64,000 bases of DNA from JAEUIE01 sp047602475 (GTDB lineage Bacteria > Planctomycetota > Planctomycetia > Gemmatales > HRBIN36): NCBI GenBank assembly GCA_047602475.1, contig JASGHE010000004.1, positions 1 through 64,000 on the forward strand, given 5' to 3'. Numbering within the stretch: the stretch's first letter is position 1; every line of letters starts with the position of its first letter. The notes beneath the pieces are model-generated. The model made no database searches and was not told where the DNA came from. It was given only the letters and a program-made list of their open reading frames with translations. Below are positions 42,837 through 51,549 of the stretch, piece by piece. The position numbers were made by a program, and so were the translations under genes.

Positions 42837-44802
42837 CCAGAGCGGAAGAAGAATCCAAACTGACCGTCAGATTGCTTCTGGCGGCGAAGGAATTGTTTAC
42901 TCATTGACAGGTGATAATGCTCGTGTTGCCAAACTTTACCATAAAGCACCATCTCGGCAGACAATTGACAAACTAAAGGTGATGGTATCACTAGCCAATC
43001 CTCGTTTACTTTCTCTCGCAGCCTGGCCTATAGAAATCCTTCTTCAAGAGAAAACACAGAATGTTGTCGGCTTTATGATGCCGCGCATAACTGATTGTCA
43101 GCCAATTCAGCACCTGTACAACCCCATTCAACGGTTGAAGCACTTTCCAAGGGCTAACTGGAGTTTTCAGGTTCGTGCTGCCAAGAACCTGGCAGCAGTT
43201 TTCGAGGAGATTCACAAGATTGGCTGCCTTGTGGGCGATGTGAATCAATCAAATGCACTTGTTACTGGGAATGCGCTGGTACGAGTGATTGATTGTGATT
43301 CGTTTCAAGTTACTTCCGGAAGCAATCGATACCTTTGTGAAGTAGGAGTTCCACATTACACTCCACCAGAACTGCAAGGTAAGTCCTTTCGAGGGTTGGT
43401 CCGCACCAAGAACCATGATCGGTTTGGTTTAGCTGTTCTGATCTATCAGTTGTTGTTTGTCGGTAGACACCCATATGCTGGTATTTATAAAGGGGTGGGT
43501 GACCCTTCATTTGAACAATTGATTGCTGAATTTCGTTTTGCTCAAGGTCCAAAGGCCCATACGTGGGGGATGGAACCTTCCCCTTTTACTCCAACGTTCT
43601 CCGATATACCGGGTGAAATTGGAACTCTTTTTCAACGATCATTTGAGAAAGGTAGTGATTCTGGGGCACGACCACAGCCAACTGAATGGGTCAATGCCAT
43701 CGGGAAAATGGAGGCTGAGATTACAGAATGCCAAGTTGATGCCGGGCATAAATACTGGAAGGGAGTGAACCAGTGCTTGTGGTGCCGATTCGCTGACAAA
43801 GGTGGTCCGGAATACTACTTTGGGGTAATTAGCACTTCAACTACATTTGTAGTGGATGAAGCAAAACTGCAAGAGGTAATCGCAAGATTGAACCGTTGTC
43901 AGCTGCATGACTTTCCAATCGATGCAGGCGTCTATCAGCCCTCCACAAACTATGAGCCTTCGATTCCGCCTCGATTGGAGAATTACAAGGATTTTGAAAG
44001 AGTTTTGTTTATTGTTTTGATTATTTGCACGCTAATCATTCCTATTGGGTTGGCTCATCCCGCTTTTCTATTAATTGGATTACTTGGAGATTTGGTATTT
44101 GGGATCTGGCTTCTGGTGCTGCGCTTCATGTCGCCTTGGCACAAGGAGAAAAGGTACCGTCATACTATGATGAAGGTTTCGCAAACGAGGGTGCGAGAGA
44201 TCGAGAACAAGTGGCAATCTGAGATTAACAGCTATCGTAGGTCGTTTCAGACAACAGCAGATGCGATCAGACACAAGGCAGCCGACTGTCGTTTGCTTGC
44301 GATGGAGTATCAGAATGCCATTCAAAAGATTGTCGCAAATGCTGAGTTGGTAGCTCGCGAAAGGCATCTTCGACTGTATAGCATTGCTGACGCTGAAATC
44401 TCTCAGTTTGGGCAAGGGCGGAAGAGGATACTAGCGTCGTATCTGATTTACAATGCTGCTGATATTACGCCAGAGAAACTTAGTTCACTCCGTGGAAGCG
44501 GGATTGGTGAAGTACTCCAGGGCATCTTGATCGACTGGAAGGAATCCGTCTTGAGGCAATTCAAGTTCAATCCTTCAAAATGCATTTCTCCAGCAGAGCA
44601 AAGCGCATTGAATGTGAGATTCAAATCGAAACAGAAATCAATCGTGAGTGAACTTATACAGCGTCTTAACCAGCTTGAGGACCTGAGTCCCTCGACACGA
44701 AGCAAGCTAGTTTCTCTAAATAGTGCCTTACGTCAGGCAGTCCTTAATTGGAAGTCAGCAGAGGCAGACTACAACATAATGAGAACCCTAACAAACTCGT
44801 AA
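42814..44802 (+). CDS. YegI-like atypical Ser/Thr kinase with TM segments and HhH-like tail
   Basis: A 662-residue protein. The kinase domain (~15-260) has ASGGEGIVYSL as glycine loop, Lys40 (RVAKLYH), GDVNQSN instead of HRDxKxxN (Asp142, Asn147) and IDCDSF in place of DFG (Asp160). All catalytic acids are therefore retained despite the odd wording. YTPPEL is the APE region. A CLWC segment at ~317 sits in the Zn-like insert HKYWKGVNQCLWC. Hydrophobic segments at ~400-440 anchor it in the membrane. A coiled coil follows, and then LSSLRGSGIGEVLQ, a helix-hairpin-helix-like piece. Same order as E. coli YegI. Third gene of the triad. Confidence 0.82.
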   Translation: MTTQALVDQSGRRIQTDRQIASGGEGIVYSLTGDNARVAKLYHKAPSRQTIDKLKVMVSLANPRLLSLAAWPIEILLQEKTQNVVGFMMPRITDCQPIQHLYNPIQRLKHFPRANWSFQVRAAKNLAAVFEEIHKIGCLVGDVNQSNALVTGNALVRVIDCDSFQVTSGSNRYLCEVGVPHYTPPELQGKSFRGLVRTKNHDRFGLAVLIYQLLFVGRHPYAGIYKGVGDPSFEQLIAEFRFAQGPKAHTWGMEPSPFTPTFSDIPGEIGTLFQRSFEKGSDSGARPQPTEWVNAIGKMEAEITECQVDAGHKYWKGVNQCLWCRFADKGGPEYYFGVISTSTTFVVDEAKLQEVIARLNRCQLHDFPIDAGVYQPSTNYEPSIPPRLENYKDFERVLFIVLIICTLIIPIGLAHPAFLLIGLLGDLVFGIWLLVLRFMSPWHKEKRYRHTMMKVSQTRVREIENKWQSEINSYRRSFQTTADAIRHKAADCRLLAMEYQNAIQKIVANAELVARERHLRLYSIADAEISQFGQGRKRILASYLIYNAADITPEKLSSLRGSGIGEVLQGILIDWKESVLRQFKFNPSKCISPAEQSALNVRFKSKQKSIVSELIQRLNQLEDLSPSTRSKLVSLNSALRQAVLNWKSAEADYNIMRTLTNS

Positions 44803-44991
44803 CCGTGGCATTGCCTTAAATCAAGGCCCAGAGAAATGGGATGAATAGTTACAGTCTCTAGGGTCATTTCCAACCCGCAGAACCTCCCACATTCCTGCTG
44901 AATCCTTCCTCCCTTATTCCCCACATCACTGTAACTGTCATCCTGCGTAAGCCGCATCACATCGATGTCGCACGCACCAGGAGACAGTGAC

Positions 44992-45615
44992 ATGGCGAAC
45001 AAGAAGCTGAAGGTCGGTGGTGGGGAACTGAAGCTGCCGGCGAAGAAGGCTAAGGGCGAGAAGAAGCTCAAGTGGCAGGCGAAGACAGGGAGGAAGGTGA
45101 ATACTGAGCCGGTGGCCGAGGGACCAGAAGTTGTCGAGCCCGGAAAGCTTGTCGAGCTCGCTACTCTTCCACCAGAACCCACCGAGACGCCCGACGTGGC
45201 CACAACTTCCGAGGCTGCAGTTGTTGAGCCAACCACAACGGGCCAGATGGCAACGACGCATGATCTTGAGCCAGCAGTTACCGAATTAACACCTGTCGCA
45301 ACGCCTACCACCAACGACGAACAGCCCCCCAAGAAACCCCGCAAGCTCAAAGTCCAAGCCGACCTCAAGCCCAAGAAACTCAGCATGATTAAGGCGGCGC
45401 TTCAGGTGTTGCAGGATCGGAAGGTGGCAATGACGTGCCCGGAACTCATTGACGTGATGGCTACCGAGGGATTGTGGACTAGTCCGGGAGGTAAGACACC
45501 GGCAGCGACGCTTTATGCCGCTCTTGCGCGTTCTATCAAAGACTTGGGGAAGGCATCACCTTTCAGGAAGGCGGAGCGGGGGAAGTTTGAGGCAAAGATG
45601 GTGGCGAAGCAATAA
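44992..45615 (+). CDS. HARE-HTH domain protein with Lys/Pro-rich N-terminal region
   Basis: Start at ATG 44992 with AGGAGA seven bases upstream (a frame extension to 44965 is not needed). It is 207 residues. The first ~130 are disordered, Lys-rich (LKLPAKKAKGEKKLKWQAKT) and then Pro/Thr/Glu-rich. The C-terminal ~70 residues are a HARE-HTH winged helix (SMIKAALQVLQDRKVAMTCP, ELIDVMATEGLWTSPGGKTP, AATLYAALARSIKDLG). HARE-HTH domains occur in bacterial restriction and chromatin-related proteins and bind DNA. With its histone-H1-like tail this may be a nucleoid-associated protein. A degenerate copy lies at 46158-46246. Followed by a terminator. Confidence 0.8.
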   Translation: MANKKLKVGGGELKLPAKKAKGEKKLKWQAKTGRKVNTEPVAEGPEVVEPGKLVELATLPPEPTETPDVATTSEAAVVEPTTTGQMATTHDLEPAVTELTPVATPTTNDEQPPKKPRKLKVQADLKPKKLSMIKAALQVLQDRKVAMTCPELIDVMATEGLWTSPGGKTPAATLYAALARSIKDLGKASPFRKAERGKFEAKMVAKQ

Positions 45616-45635
45616 GGCTAAGTCCGAATGAAGCA

Positions 45636-45666
45636 GACGGGCGGGTTTAGCTCGCCCGTTCTTTGT
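45636..45666 (+). terminator. intrinsic terminator of the HARE-HTH gene
   Basis: ACGGGCG (45637-45643) pairs with CGCCCGT (45653-45659) around a nine-base loop and is followed by TCTTTGTT. It lies 20 bases after the stop at 45615. Confidence 0.65.
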
Positions 45667-45694
45667 TGGTAACAAGACTCACAAGAGTGTTGCG

Positions 45695-46060
45695 CTATTT
45701 GCTCTTCAGTTCGCTGATGGCATTGAGGCAGTGCTCCAGTGCGTCATAACCACCGGCTTCATCAGCAATCACGTTGAATGCTTTCAACTGAGTCATCAGA
45801 GCTTTGACCCCGCCATGTTGCTTCGCAAGTTCATGCACCTTCTGCATCTGTACAAGGGTGATTTCCTTGGTTCGTCTGGACTTCTTATTCTTGCGTGTCA
45901 GTCCGGCCTTCTTTTTGGCGTAGTTAACTGCGGCGGAAGAGATGGTCTCTTTGTGTGCCCTTTGGAATGCAGCCGTAAACTCTTCTATTGAAGCTGTTGG
46001 CATCGTCTTCCATAGAGCTGTTGCGTTATCGATCTTCTGACGTTTAGGCGACTTGGGCAC
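45695..46060 (-). CDS. unknown Lys-rich protein, possible HTH
   Basis: A 121-residue basic protein (MPKSPKRQKIDNATALWKTM). Its central segment (AAFQRAHKETISSAAVNYAK, KKAGLTRKN) could be a helix-turn-helix, followed by a Lys/Arg patch and the helix VQMQKVHELAKQHGGVKALM. The end (AFNVIADEAGGYDALEHCLN) resembles conserved tails of small DNA-binding proteins, but no family could be named. It converges with the HARE-HTH gene. Confidence 0.6.
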   Translation of the reverse strand: MPKSPKRQKIDNATALWKTMPTASIEEFTAAFQRAHKETISSAAVNYAKKKAGLTRKNKKSRRTKEITLVQMQKVHELAKQHGGVKALMTQLKAFNVIADEAGGYDALEHCLNAISELKSK

Positions 46061-46157
46061 GGGCTCTTCCTCTTAGAACTGCAACGTGAACTGATGTTAG
46101 AGTATCTCATATTACTAATCGAGAATATAATTACCAGGAAGTGGTTCCCTCTACACT

Positions 46158-46246
46158 ATAACCTACCGGAGACAATTGATGTGATAGCCATGGAGGGACT
46201 TATGGACTAGCCCGGTGGCGAGACGCCAGCGGCCGCCACCATGCCA
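46158..46246 (+). pseudogene. degenerate HARE-HTH fragment
   Basis: Translated in frame, this stretch reads NLPETIDVIAMEGLMD, a stop, then PGGETPAAATM. It lines up with CPELIDVMATEGLWTSPGGKTPAATL of the HARE-HTH protein at 44992-45615. With a stop, substitutions and no flanking domain, it is the relic of a second copy. Confidence 0.7.
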
Positions 46247-46316
46247 ACATGAAGTTCTCCACTACTACACTCGAAGACAATACGTATCGTCGTTCCGATG
46301 TTACAATCAACGCCAG

Positions 46317-46907
46317 CTAAACCAAACGTTCTTCAAACCCCGGAACAAATACATGGTTACTGAGGATCGTATATACCGAATGTACAAAGTCAGTCATGGA
46401 GGTTTTGCCGCGTTTGAATACTGCAAGCAAGGCTAGGCGTCCATGGTGATGATCGGCTAGAGTTTCAGCCACTTCGTCCCGCAAGATGTTACGGATTCCC
46501 TCAGAATCAAGTCGGGTATTCTCTGAAAGAAAGACAAGTCTGTCGGTAGCTGAAAAACGCACAATCAAAGCCTCAGCGACCTTTCGATCAGTCCACGACC
46601 ATCCCTTTACCGGAAGTCCAAGCTCGTATCCTTGAGGGAAGTCTTTTGGTTTGCTTCCACCACCTAACAAAGAGTGTTCGCCGTTTACATGTTTCCGCAG
46701 TTGATACCAGAGAGTATCAGAACCGGCTGCAATACCACTCGTTACCAGCTTGAGGCAGAGATCAAATATTTCTGCCCGGTTTAGGCATTCATCCACACAC
46801 ACCAAAGGCGTGCCGCCGATCTGGCGTCCGTGAGCATGCTCATCGACAACCTTCACAAGGAATGTTTGAAGCGGTGTCGGATCAATTCGCATAATGAATC
46901 CATGCAT
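46317..46907 (-). CDS. unknown protein
   Basis: A 196-residue frame (MHGFIMRIDPTPLQTFLVKV; the start could be MRIDPT at 46892, with GGA upstream). A mixed alpha/beta pattern, soluble, with no recognised family: CLNRAEIFDLCLKLVTSGIA, LGLPVKGWSWTDRKVAEALI, LLAVFKRGKTSMTDFVHSVY. Its 3' end sits next to the degenerate HARE-HTH relic, and the gene at 47102-47470 lies upstream in the same direction. It may be a toxin/antitoxin or immunity-type orphan, but there is nothing specific. Confidence 0.5.
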   Translation of the reverse strand: MHGFIMRIDPTPLQTFLVKVVDEHAHGRQIGGTPLVCVDECLNRAEIFDLCLKLVTSGIAAGSDTLWYQLRKHVNGEHSLLGGGSKPKDFPQGYELGLPVKGWSWTDRKVAEALIVRFSATDRLVFLSENTRLDSEGIRNILRDEVAETLADHHHGRLALLAVFKRGKTSMTDFVHSVYTILSNHVFVPGFEERLV

Positions 46908-46995
46908 GCTTCATGGACTGAGTACATCAACCATTTTCGCTATCAACTCACCAATCCGCAACAACAAAGTACGTTAGCCCCTCTCCAGTGAAACA

Positions 46996-47047
46996 ACCTT
47001 GCCCTGCAACCCCCGAACCCTTCCCAGGCAAGCGAGAGACATTGTAA
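46996..47047 (+). repeat. 52-bp dispersed intergenic repeat, copy 1
   Basis: ACCTTGCCCTGCAACCCCCG, then AACCCTTCCCAGGCAAGCGA, ending ACATTGTAA. It matches 47507-47561 in the same orientation with scattered mismatches. Each copy sits directly beside a small unknown minus-strand gene. Possibly a mobile palindromic element relic. Confidence 0.6.
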
Positions 47048-47101
47048 GTGGAATTAGGTGGGTGGGGCAGGTGCAGAGATTAATTCTAACTGTAGGCACT
47101 T

Positions 47102-47470
47102 TCAGTTGCAAATGAACCCACGGCAGGTGATGCAGAACCCGGCGAAGGCTCGCAACCACGACGGCCAGTATGTGGACAGGTCGTACTCCACAAGCGGTTG
47201 CTTACAGGGATCGGTCCAAAACTCCACTGGCGGATACACGTTGTCGCTCCAATTGATTGCCATCAGTGGCCCTGCAATGAGGGCCTTCCCGATTTCGTTC
47301 GCCTCTTCATGCGTGAGCTGTTCTCCCAGCCACAGCGTTTCCAGCCGCTGCAGATGTTCCTCCTCAAGCACTGCAAACGACCGCATAACAGCCACTGTGT
47401 CACGCCAGCCCGCATTACTGACCATGACATCATGCTTATCGTTACCGAGGTCAACAAGGATAACGCTCAC
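47102..47470 (-). CDS. unknown protein
   Basis: Start set at the GTG 47470 (MSVILVDLGNDKHDVMVSNA), because the longer frame to 47545 reads through a dispersed repeat (47507-47561). About 122 residues: WRDTVAVMRSFAVLEEEHLQ, LGEQLTHEEANEIGKALIAG, YWPSWLRAFAGFCITCRGF. The SWLR.(F/Y)AG ending is also found at the end of 47591-47944 (SSWLRPYAGET), so the two may be related small proteins. Family unknown; soluble. Confidence 0.45.
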   Translation of the reverse strand: MSVILVDLGNDKHDVMVSNAGWRDTVAVMRSFAVLEEEHLQRLETLWLGEQLTHEEANEIGKALIAGPLMAINWSDNVYPPVEFWTDPCKQPLVEYDLSTYWPSWLRAFAGFCITCRGFICN

Positions 47471-47506
47471 GCCGAGGAAGCCTTTATTCGCCGAACAACC
47501 CAGCTC

Positions 47507-47561
47507 ACCTGCCCGGCCCGGAACTCCCGAAGCCTCCCAAGGCAAGCGATGGGCATTGTAA
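47507..47561 (+). repeat. 55-bp dispersed intergenic repeat, copy 2
   Basis: ACCTGCCCGGCCCGGAACTC, CCGAAGCCTCCCAAGGCAAG, GGGCATTGTAA; counterpart of 46996-47047. Its presence argues that the minus-strand gene at 47102 starts to the left of it. Confidence 0.6.
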
Positions 47562-47590
47562 CGGGATAGCTGGCCAATGCAGCTACAATA

Positions 47591-47944
47591 TTACGTCTCG
47601 CCTGCATATGGTCGAAGCCAACTAGAAAAATCGGGATACTCACCCACGACTACCAACTGCTGATCTTCCTGACCTTCACAATGCGGCTCGATCCAGTTTG
47701 CATAGCCAAGTTTCTTCCAAGATACTGATTCGTCTTTGAACAAGAGTTGGATAAACCGTTCGGAAATCTCACGGCCCCAACGAATGGCCGATGCCTCGTC
47801 GTCCGCCAGGATCAAAACTTCCTGCGAGTTCTCATCATCCCACCCATGGGCCGCATTGTTATGGAACTGCCGCGGACTCTCGAATCCGAAACCGAATTGG
47901 AAGCAGGGCATCTTTTGTCGTATCGCATCATGAATCATTTGCAT
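47591..47944 (-). CDS. unknown protein, similar ending to 47102-47470
   Basis: A 117-residue soluble protein (MQMIHDAIRQKMPCFQFGFG, FESPRQFHNNAAHGWDDENS, VLILADDEASAIRWGREISE, QQLVVVGEYPDFSSWLRPYA). The alternating pattern suggests one alpha/beta domain. It ends in SSWLRPYAGE, like the SWLRAFAG of its downstream neighbour, suggesting paralogues or a shared fold. Small stand-alone proteins of this sort in planctomycetes often belong to immunity-like superfamilies, but I cannot assign one. Confidence 0.5.
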   Translation of the reverse strand: MQMIHDAIRQKMPCFQFGFGFESPRQFHNNAAHGWDDENSQEVLILADDEASAIRWGREISERFIQLLFKDESVSWKKLGYANWIEPHCEGQEDQQLVVVGEYPDFSSWLRPYAGET

Positions 47945-48275
47945 TCGTCCAAAGCTGACGCCAACTCACGGAAGCGAGCTAAACTACTATTCTGGCCATC
48001 GATCCACGGAAGAACAACTTGTTTCTTTGCTAAGTATGTAGCCCATGACACTGTTAACCCCCGTGTCCCCTCTCTCCCCCACCCCAGAGAGTTTTCCCAT
48101 CAGCTTGGACCCGTTACGCCCAAATCCAAGACGAATCCCCCGCTCTCTCCACCCCTCGACAGCCTCTTGTCACGCCCCAACATTTCTCCAATACCAACGC
48201 AAAAACGCCAACCTCTCTGGCTGGCGTTCTGCGTTAACTCACTTGTTCGCAATCGACACGCTCTGTGCCGAAAAG
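47945..48275. other. 331-bp gene-free stretch downstream of tRNA-Asn
   Basis: Holds the tRNA terminator (48201-48228) and a C-rich relic of the dispersed palindrome family (CCCCTCTCTCCCCCACCCCA near 48067). The plus-strand frame running through it also covers the tRNA and is not coding. Confidence 0.5.
48201..48228 (-). terminator. intrinsic terminator of tRNA-Asn
   Basis: On the minus strand, AACGCCAGCC pairs with GGTTGGCGTT (10 bp, one G-U) around AGAGA and runs into TTTG. It lies about 50 bases after the tRNA 3' end. Confidence 0.7.
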
Positions 48276-48347
48276 CTCCCCGGGTAGGATTCGAACCTAC
48301 GACAAGCCGGTTAACAGCCGGCTGCTCTACCGCTGAGCTACCAGGGA
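48276..48347 (-). tRNA. tRNA-Asn (anticodon GTT)
   Basis: Full cloverleaf on the minus strand: acceptor TCCCTGG with CCGGGGA (one U-G), D-arm AGCTCAGCGGTAGAGC, anticodon stem GCCGG / CCGGC with loop CTGTTAA, T-arm GTAGG TTCGAAT CCTAC, discriminator G. CCA is not encoded. 72 nt. Confidence 0.95.
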
Positions 48348-48485
48348 ATGGCCTTATTACTCAGACAGTCCACTATCCTAATAGTTCATCTAAAAAATAC
48401 AAGATCAGCAATTTACAGTTCCCCTTTCTAAGCTGCCTTTACATGTTAAGATAGATTTGACTACTTGTATGCCCCTGGAAGAATA

Positions 48486-49804
48486 ATGCGCCCGCCCTCA
48501 GGAAATCTCGGATTCGAGCAAATCGAAATTGCCAGCATGACTGATGTTGGGGTGCGGCGCAGCCACAACCAGGATGCGTTTGGGGTCGTGCTTGCCCCCT
48601 CGTTAGACGCTTGGAAAGATCGTGGACACATTCTCATTGTGGCCGATGGCATGGGGGCGCATGCAGTTGGAGAATTAGCCAGCGCGCTGGCTGCTGATCA
48701 AATTCCACATACCTACCAAAAACACGCTAGTCAAGGGCCAAACGAAGCGCTCCGCAAAGCCTTTGATGAGGCAAATGCGAATATCCATCAGCGCGGTCAA
48801 CAGAATCGTGAATTCCAGGGAATGGGCACTACAGCCACCTCTCTCTTGCTGAATCAGGAAGGTGCTTGGGTGGCTCACGTGGGCGATAGTCGTGCCTATC
48901 GAATTCGACGAAATCAAATCGAACAATTAAGTTTTGATCACAGTCTGCAATGGGAACTGGTGCGCGTCAGCAGGTCACACCGGAGTCTATTGCCGGCATT
49001 CCCTCCAATGTTATTGTCCGTTCGCTTGGACCTGAGGGAACTGTGCAGGTTGATATCGAAGGCCCACATCAGGTTGAACCAGGAGATATTTATTTACTGT
49101 GTAGCGATGGCTTATCAAACCAATTGACGGATCAGGAGATGGGAGCGATCGCGCAGAATTTACCCCTGCAGGAAGCGTCACAATTCATGATTGATCTCGC
49201 GAACTTGCGGGGTGGGCCGGATAATATCACGGTCATCATGGTGCGTATTCCTGGTCAACCGGTATCGGAAACACAGGATGCGGGAGCAAATACCGCGACT
49301 TCCCGAAAATGGTTCAACATCATACCTTGGCCTGCATTAGCTATCACTTTAGGCGCTTCCTTCGCCATTTTTTCACTCATCATGCTTACGGATCGCCTCT
49401 CCTTTCTGAAAACCGGCGGCATTATTCTGTTCGGGCTCAGTGTTGTTCTGGTGCTTGCGGGCCTGGTGGGCGTTATTCTGCAGCGCAGGACAGACAAGCA
49501 GGAAGAGGCTCAGGCGATTGTGAACGATTCACTGCAAATCTACCGTCGTACGCCATCACAGGTAGACTCTCTGCTTATCAACAAGATGATGCAAACAGAA
49601 GCAAATCTGCTAGAATTAATCAAGGAAAAGGGATGGAGCTTCGACCAGGCGCAACTCGGCATTCTTCAAAAATCGGTTGCCGATCTCATTAAGAAAAACG
49701 AGCTTAGCGCAGCTCTGCGGGCACAATGTAAGGCACTATCAATACTCACAGCTAAACTGCGACAGCATCGGTCGAAAGACGAGCAATTCAAGCCCAATTG
49801 GTGA
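48486..49804 (+). CDS. PP2C-family Ser/Thr phosphatase with C-terminal TM segments (one-base frameshift)
   Basis: Start at ATG 48486 with GGAAG just upstream. The first frame (to about 48955) has IASMTDVGVRRSHNQDAFGV, ILIVADGMGAHAVGELAS, MGTTATSLLLNQEGAWVAHV and GDSRAYRIR, ending FDHSLQWELVR. The second frame continues QQVTPESIAGIPSNVIVRSL, GDIYLLCSDGLSNQLT and GGPDNITVIMVRI, then two TM helices (WPALAITLGASFAIFSLIML; GIILFGLSVVLVLAGLVGVI) and a cytoplasmic helical tail. All PPM motifs are present across the two frames. Restoring one C near 48962 (GTGCGCGTC to GTGCGCCGTC) gives a single ~440-residue enzyme. Housekeeping-type signalling phosphatase, so a sequencing indel is the simplest cause. 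Confidence 0.82.
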
Positions 49805-49852
49805 TTTCAAAGTTTCCGGCAACGGATTGGCTAGTTCAGAGCGAGGCATTTT

Positions 49853-51549
49853 ATGGGTTTCCTCGGAAAGCAAACGGTATTGGCGAAATGCCCGGCCTGT
49901 GAGGCGACTACTAAGGTTAACGTGCATCCGGATAAACCATCCATTCGCTGTCCGCGTTGTAAAGCCAGCGTACCTCTGACGTTTGCCCGCAAGTACACCC
50001 CAGATAAACCTGAACCCGAACCGGAAAAACGCAATCTACACCAAGAAGCGGCCTTTTCTGATTATGGCTCAGAAATCCCTGCCTCCCCGACCGAGAGATT
50101 TCTTCTTCTTCGAGAAAAAGAGAACGTCGATATTCCTCCAGCACGGTAAATGAAGTCAGTTATCCAGATCATTCTCGCGGGTTTGTTCGATATTCGCTTT
50201 TCTTGGCTGCCGGCATTATTGTGCTTGCGATCGCCGGCATTGGCTTTCTCATCTGGCGTGATTTGGTAAACAGCAGATATCAGAACTACGTCAGTAACAT
50301 CAAGGATAGCATTGAACTCCACCAGACAGCCATTACTCAACTCAAGAAGGCGCTGGACCCTTTGGAAGGCACTGAAGCACAGAAAGCCTACCGAGAGGCT
50401 AAGGGAAGAATTGATTTCCTGGCTGTACAGAGAAAACGAATGACTGTGCCGCAGGATGATAATGATGAAACCCTCAAATCCCTTCTGAGTGATCATGCCA
50501 AGGCTGAAAAAGACCTTATCCAGACGCAGGAAGACATCAAACGACTTTCCACCCAAATACCGGCAAAACCACAAACGGAGCAGCCGGCGGTAGTCTCTCC
50601 CAGGCTGGGCTCGACTGTCACTACAGGCCCGCCCAAGTCAACAGCCCCGCCCATCAGCAATGAACCACGGAAAATCACCGATGAAAACGCGGTACTGATC
50701 AGTATTCCTGGCCTCTCAAAAGAACAATGGAATGACGAATTTTCCAAACGATTTGCCATGCTCGCAGACAACGGCCAGGGCCAGGTGACTGTTAAATGGT
50801 TTGGCGATTTACTGACTCTTGAAGTACGCCCCGTGCTGGATCCCGCTCGGTATGCCACCAAAATCAATTTCGGCAGACTACTCTATTACTCACGCAATGA
50901 TCGCAATCTTACCATCGAATTCAATCCTGAACGCGTCAACAACTATAAAGCCCAGGGCGATCTGATTACTCCACTGCTGCTCGATCTGAAGCAACGGGAC
51001 AAAGCTCCAAAACTGCTGACAGCTCTTACACAAATGGGAAACCTCAAAGTTGATCCGGCACGTCAGGCTGAAGTCGCCACAGTTCTCGAAACGGTTGCAT
51101 CCGATATTAAGCTCGACCCGACTTTGAGAGACATGGCTATCAAGCTCATTCCCGCCTGGTCCGGCAAGGAGTCTGCTGAGCTGCTGATCAAGCTGATGGA
51201 CGATAAAGCAGGCAGTGTACGCCTTACCGCCATCGATGCCCTCGTGGAAACTCGCTCACCACTGGCCGCCGCTGCACTGGTGAAAAAATGGGATAAAGCG
51301 GAATCGAGCCGCATCAGCGATGGTTTGATCGCGCTTGGTTCTGATGTAGAGTCAGTGGTGCTTCCCTACTTGAACAACACCAACAATGTCAATCTGCGTG
51401 TCGAAGCCTGTCGTGTCCTGCAACACATTGGCACTACCGAATCGCTCAAGCCTTTGCTTGATTTGATGAAAGTCAAAGATCAGTCGCCTCCCGTGGTCAA
51501 CGCCGCCAAAGAAGCGATGAAGCAAATACTCGACCGGAAGACCAAGTAG
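49853..51549 (+). CDS. MJ0042 zinc-ribbon, TM and HEAT-repeat protein (one-base frameshift near 50100)
   Basis: Start at ATG 49853 with GAGG six bases upstream. The MJ0042-type zinc ribbon is C13-C16 / C33-C36 (LAKCPACEATTKVNV ... IRCPRCKASVPLTF). After ERFLL the frame stops at 50149. The second frame continues SSSRKRERRYSSSTVNEVSY, the TM helix YSLFLAAGIIVLAIAGIGFL, then a coiled coil, a Pro/Thr linker and a ~75-residue globular segment (ENAVLISIPGLSKEQWNDEF). HEAT-type repeats end the protein (LIKLMDDKAGSVRLTAIDAL; LPYLNNTNNVNLRVEACRVL). The zinc ribbon-TM order is common in planctomycetes. The two parts make sense as one protein of ~565 residues. Function unknown; neighbour of the PP2C gene. 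Confidence 0.75.

Noticed and set aside
47747..48454. 235-codon plus-strand frame over tRNA-Asn
   Set aside because: It contains the whole tRNA gene and overlaps a better-supported minus-strand gene.
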